A program made the translations under genes and the position numbers. From assembly GCA_027669525.1 (NCBI GenBank), contig JAQEDJ010000016.1, forward strand, positions 1-41,851: DNA of 41,851 nt, given 5' to 3'. The DNA is from Coriobacteriaceae bacterium AM48-5. GTDB lineage: Bacteria; Actinomycetota; Coriobacteriia; Coriobacteriales; Coriobacteriaceae. The notes under the pieces are model-generated. The model was given only the letters and a program-made list of their open reading frames with translations. It did no database searches and was not told the origin of the DNA. Shown here one piece after another: positions 41,671 to 41,851 of the stretch. Every line of letters begins with the position of its first letter. Position 1 is the first letter of the stretch.

Positions 41671-41703
41671 GCCCGTCGATCATTTGATCGGCGGGCTTTT
41701 TAT
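41671..41703 (+). terminator. Terminator after EIIB
   Basis: GCCCGTCGATC pairs with GATCGGCGGGC (one G-T pair) around TTT, followed by TTTTTATT. It ends the GntR-EIIA-EIIB unit. Confidence 0.88.
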
Positions 41704-41718
41704 TCAAGACTTTAGTCT

Positions 41719-41851
41719 GCTGGCCGCGCAGCGGCCAGCTTTAACCACCCGCTACGCGGGTGGAGACAAACGGCTTTACAAAGCCACCCCTCCGACCGAT
41801 ATTGACGATTGTTCAGGCCGTCAAGAATTCGAGTCGAAGGGGTGGTCGCCA
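41719..41851. other. Hairpin-rich segment at the right edge, possibly an IS200/IS605-type end
   Basis: GCTGGCCGC-GCA-GCGGCCAGC (41719-41739) and CCACCCGC-TAC-GCGGGTGG (41745-41763) are two perfect hairpins. CCACCCCT (41784-41791) is the inverse of AGGGGTGG (41838-41845). Closely spaced hairpins followed by a unique sequence are typical of IS200/IS605-type ends or their guide-RNA regions, but no transposase is visible before the window ends. Confidence 0.35.

Overview
The window looks like a piece of a Coriobacteriia chromosome (Actinomycetota), most likely Collinsella or a close relative. The reasons are high G+C coding sequence, Shine-Dalgarno driven GTG and TTG starts, mannose-family PTS genes beside FrlB/GfrF-like SIS enzymes and GntR/UTRA regulators, and many intergenic palindromes. 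The genus is inferred from gene content. No rRNA, tRNA or CRISPR array was seen.

Layout. 1-2077: a small membrane protein and an overlapping three-gene module (nucleotidyltransferase, unknown helical protein, HTH protein). 2107-14272: housekeeping and repair genes (rmuC, an ABC exporter, nth, a DUF4143-type ATPase, mfd, a PAP2 protein, a threonine aldolase, a GNAT acetyltransferase). 14661-30699: a metabolic region holding three GntR/UTRA regulators, three FrlB-like SIS deglycases, a complete mannose-family PTS (EIIAB, EIIC, EIID), a DMT transporter, a HAD phosphatase and a YitT protein, interrupted by an IS110/IS1111-type insertion sequence and recQ. 30833-39335: a lactate/2-hydroxyacid dehydrogenase, metA, an AbiEi-like gene bracketed by repeat arrays, 5-formyl-THF cyclo-ligase, a hicAB toxin-antitoxin pair and a large M16C peptidase. 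39808-41851: a fourth GntR regulator with a separate EIIA/EIIB pair, a terminator and hairpins at the right edge.

How it works together. The PTS would import and phosphorylate an amine-linked sugar (fructoselysine, glucoselysine or a relative). The SIS deglycases would split the 6-phosphate into sugar phosphate and amine, and the linked GntR/UTRA proteins would sense the phosphorylated substrate. All three SIS proteins keep a Glu/His pair 16 residues apart, as in the catalytic pair of FraB-type deglycases.

Two things stand out. First, the intergenic DNA carries several families of structured repeats: stem-loops with a constant GGGAC(AG) core but unrelated stems, arrays of GAGCGTGGA spaced alternately 22 and 29 bases, a 123-base element with 18-base terminal inverted repeats, and nested palindromes. 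Second, about a dozen single-base indels, nearly all in short G/C runs, break otherwise well conserved genes (ABC exporter, mfd, aldolase, SIS, PTS, transposase, recQ, peptidase). This is more likely a sequencing or assembly signature than real gene decay, but it must be settled before any gene is called dead.
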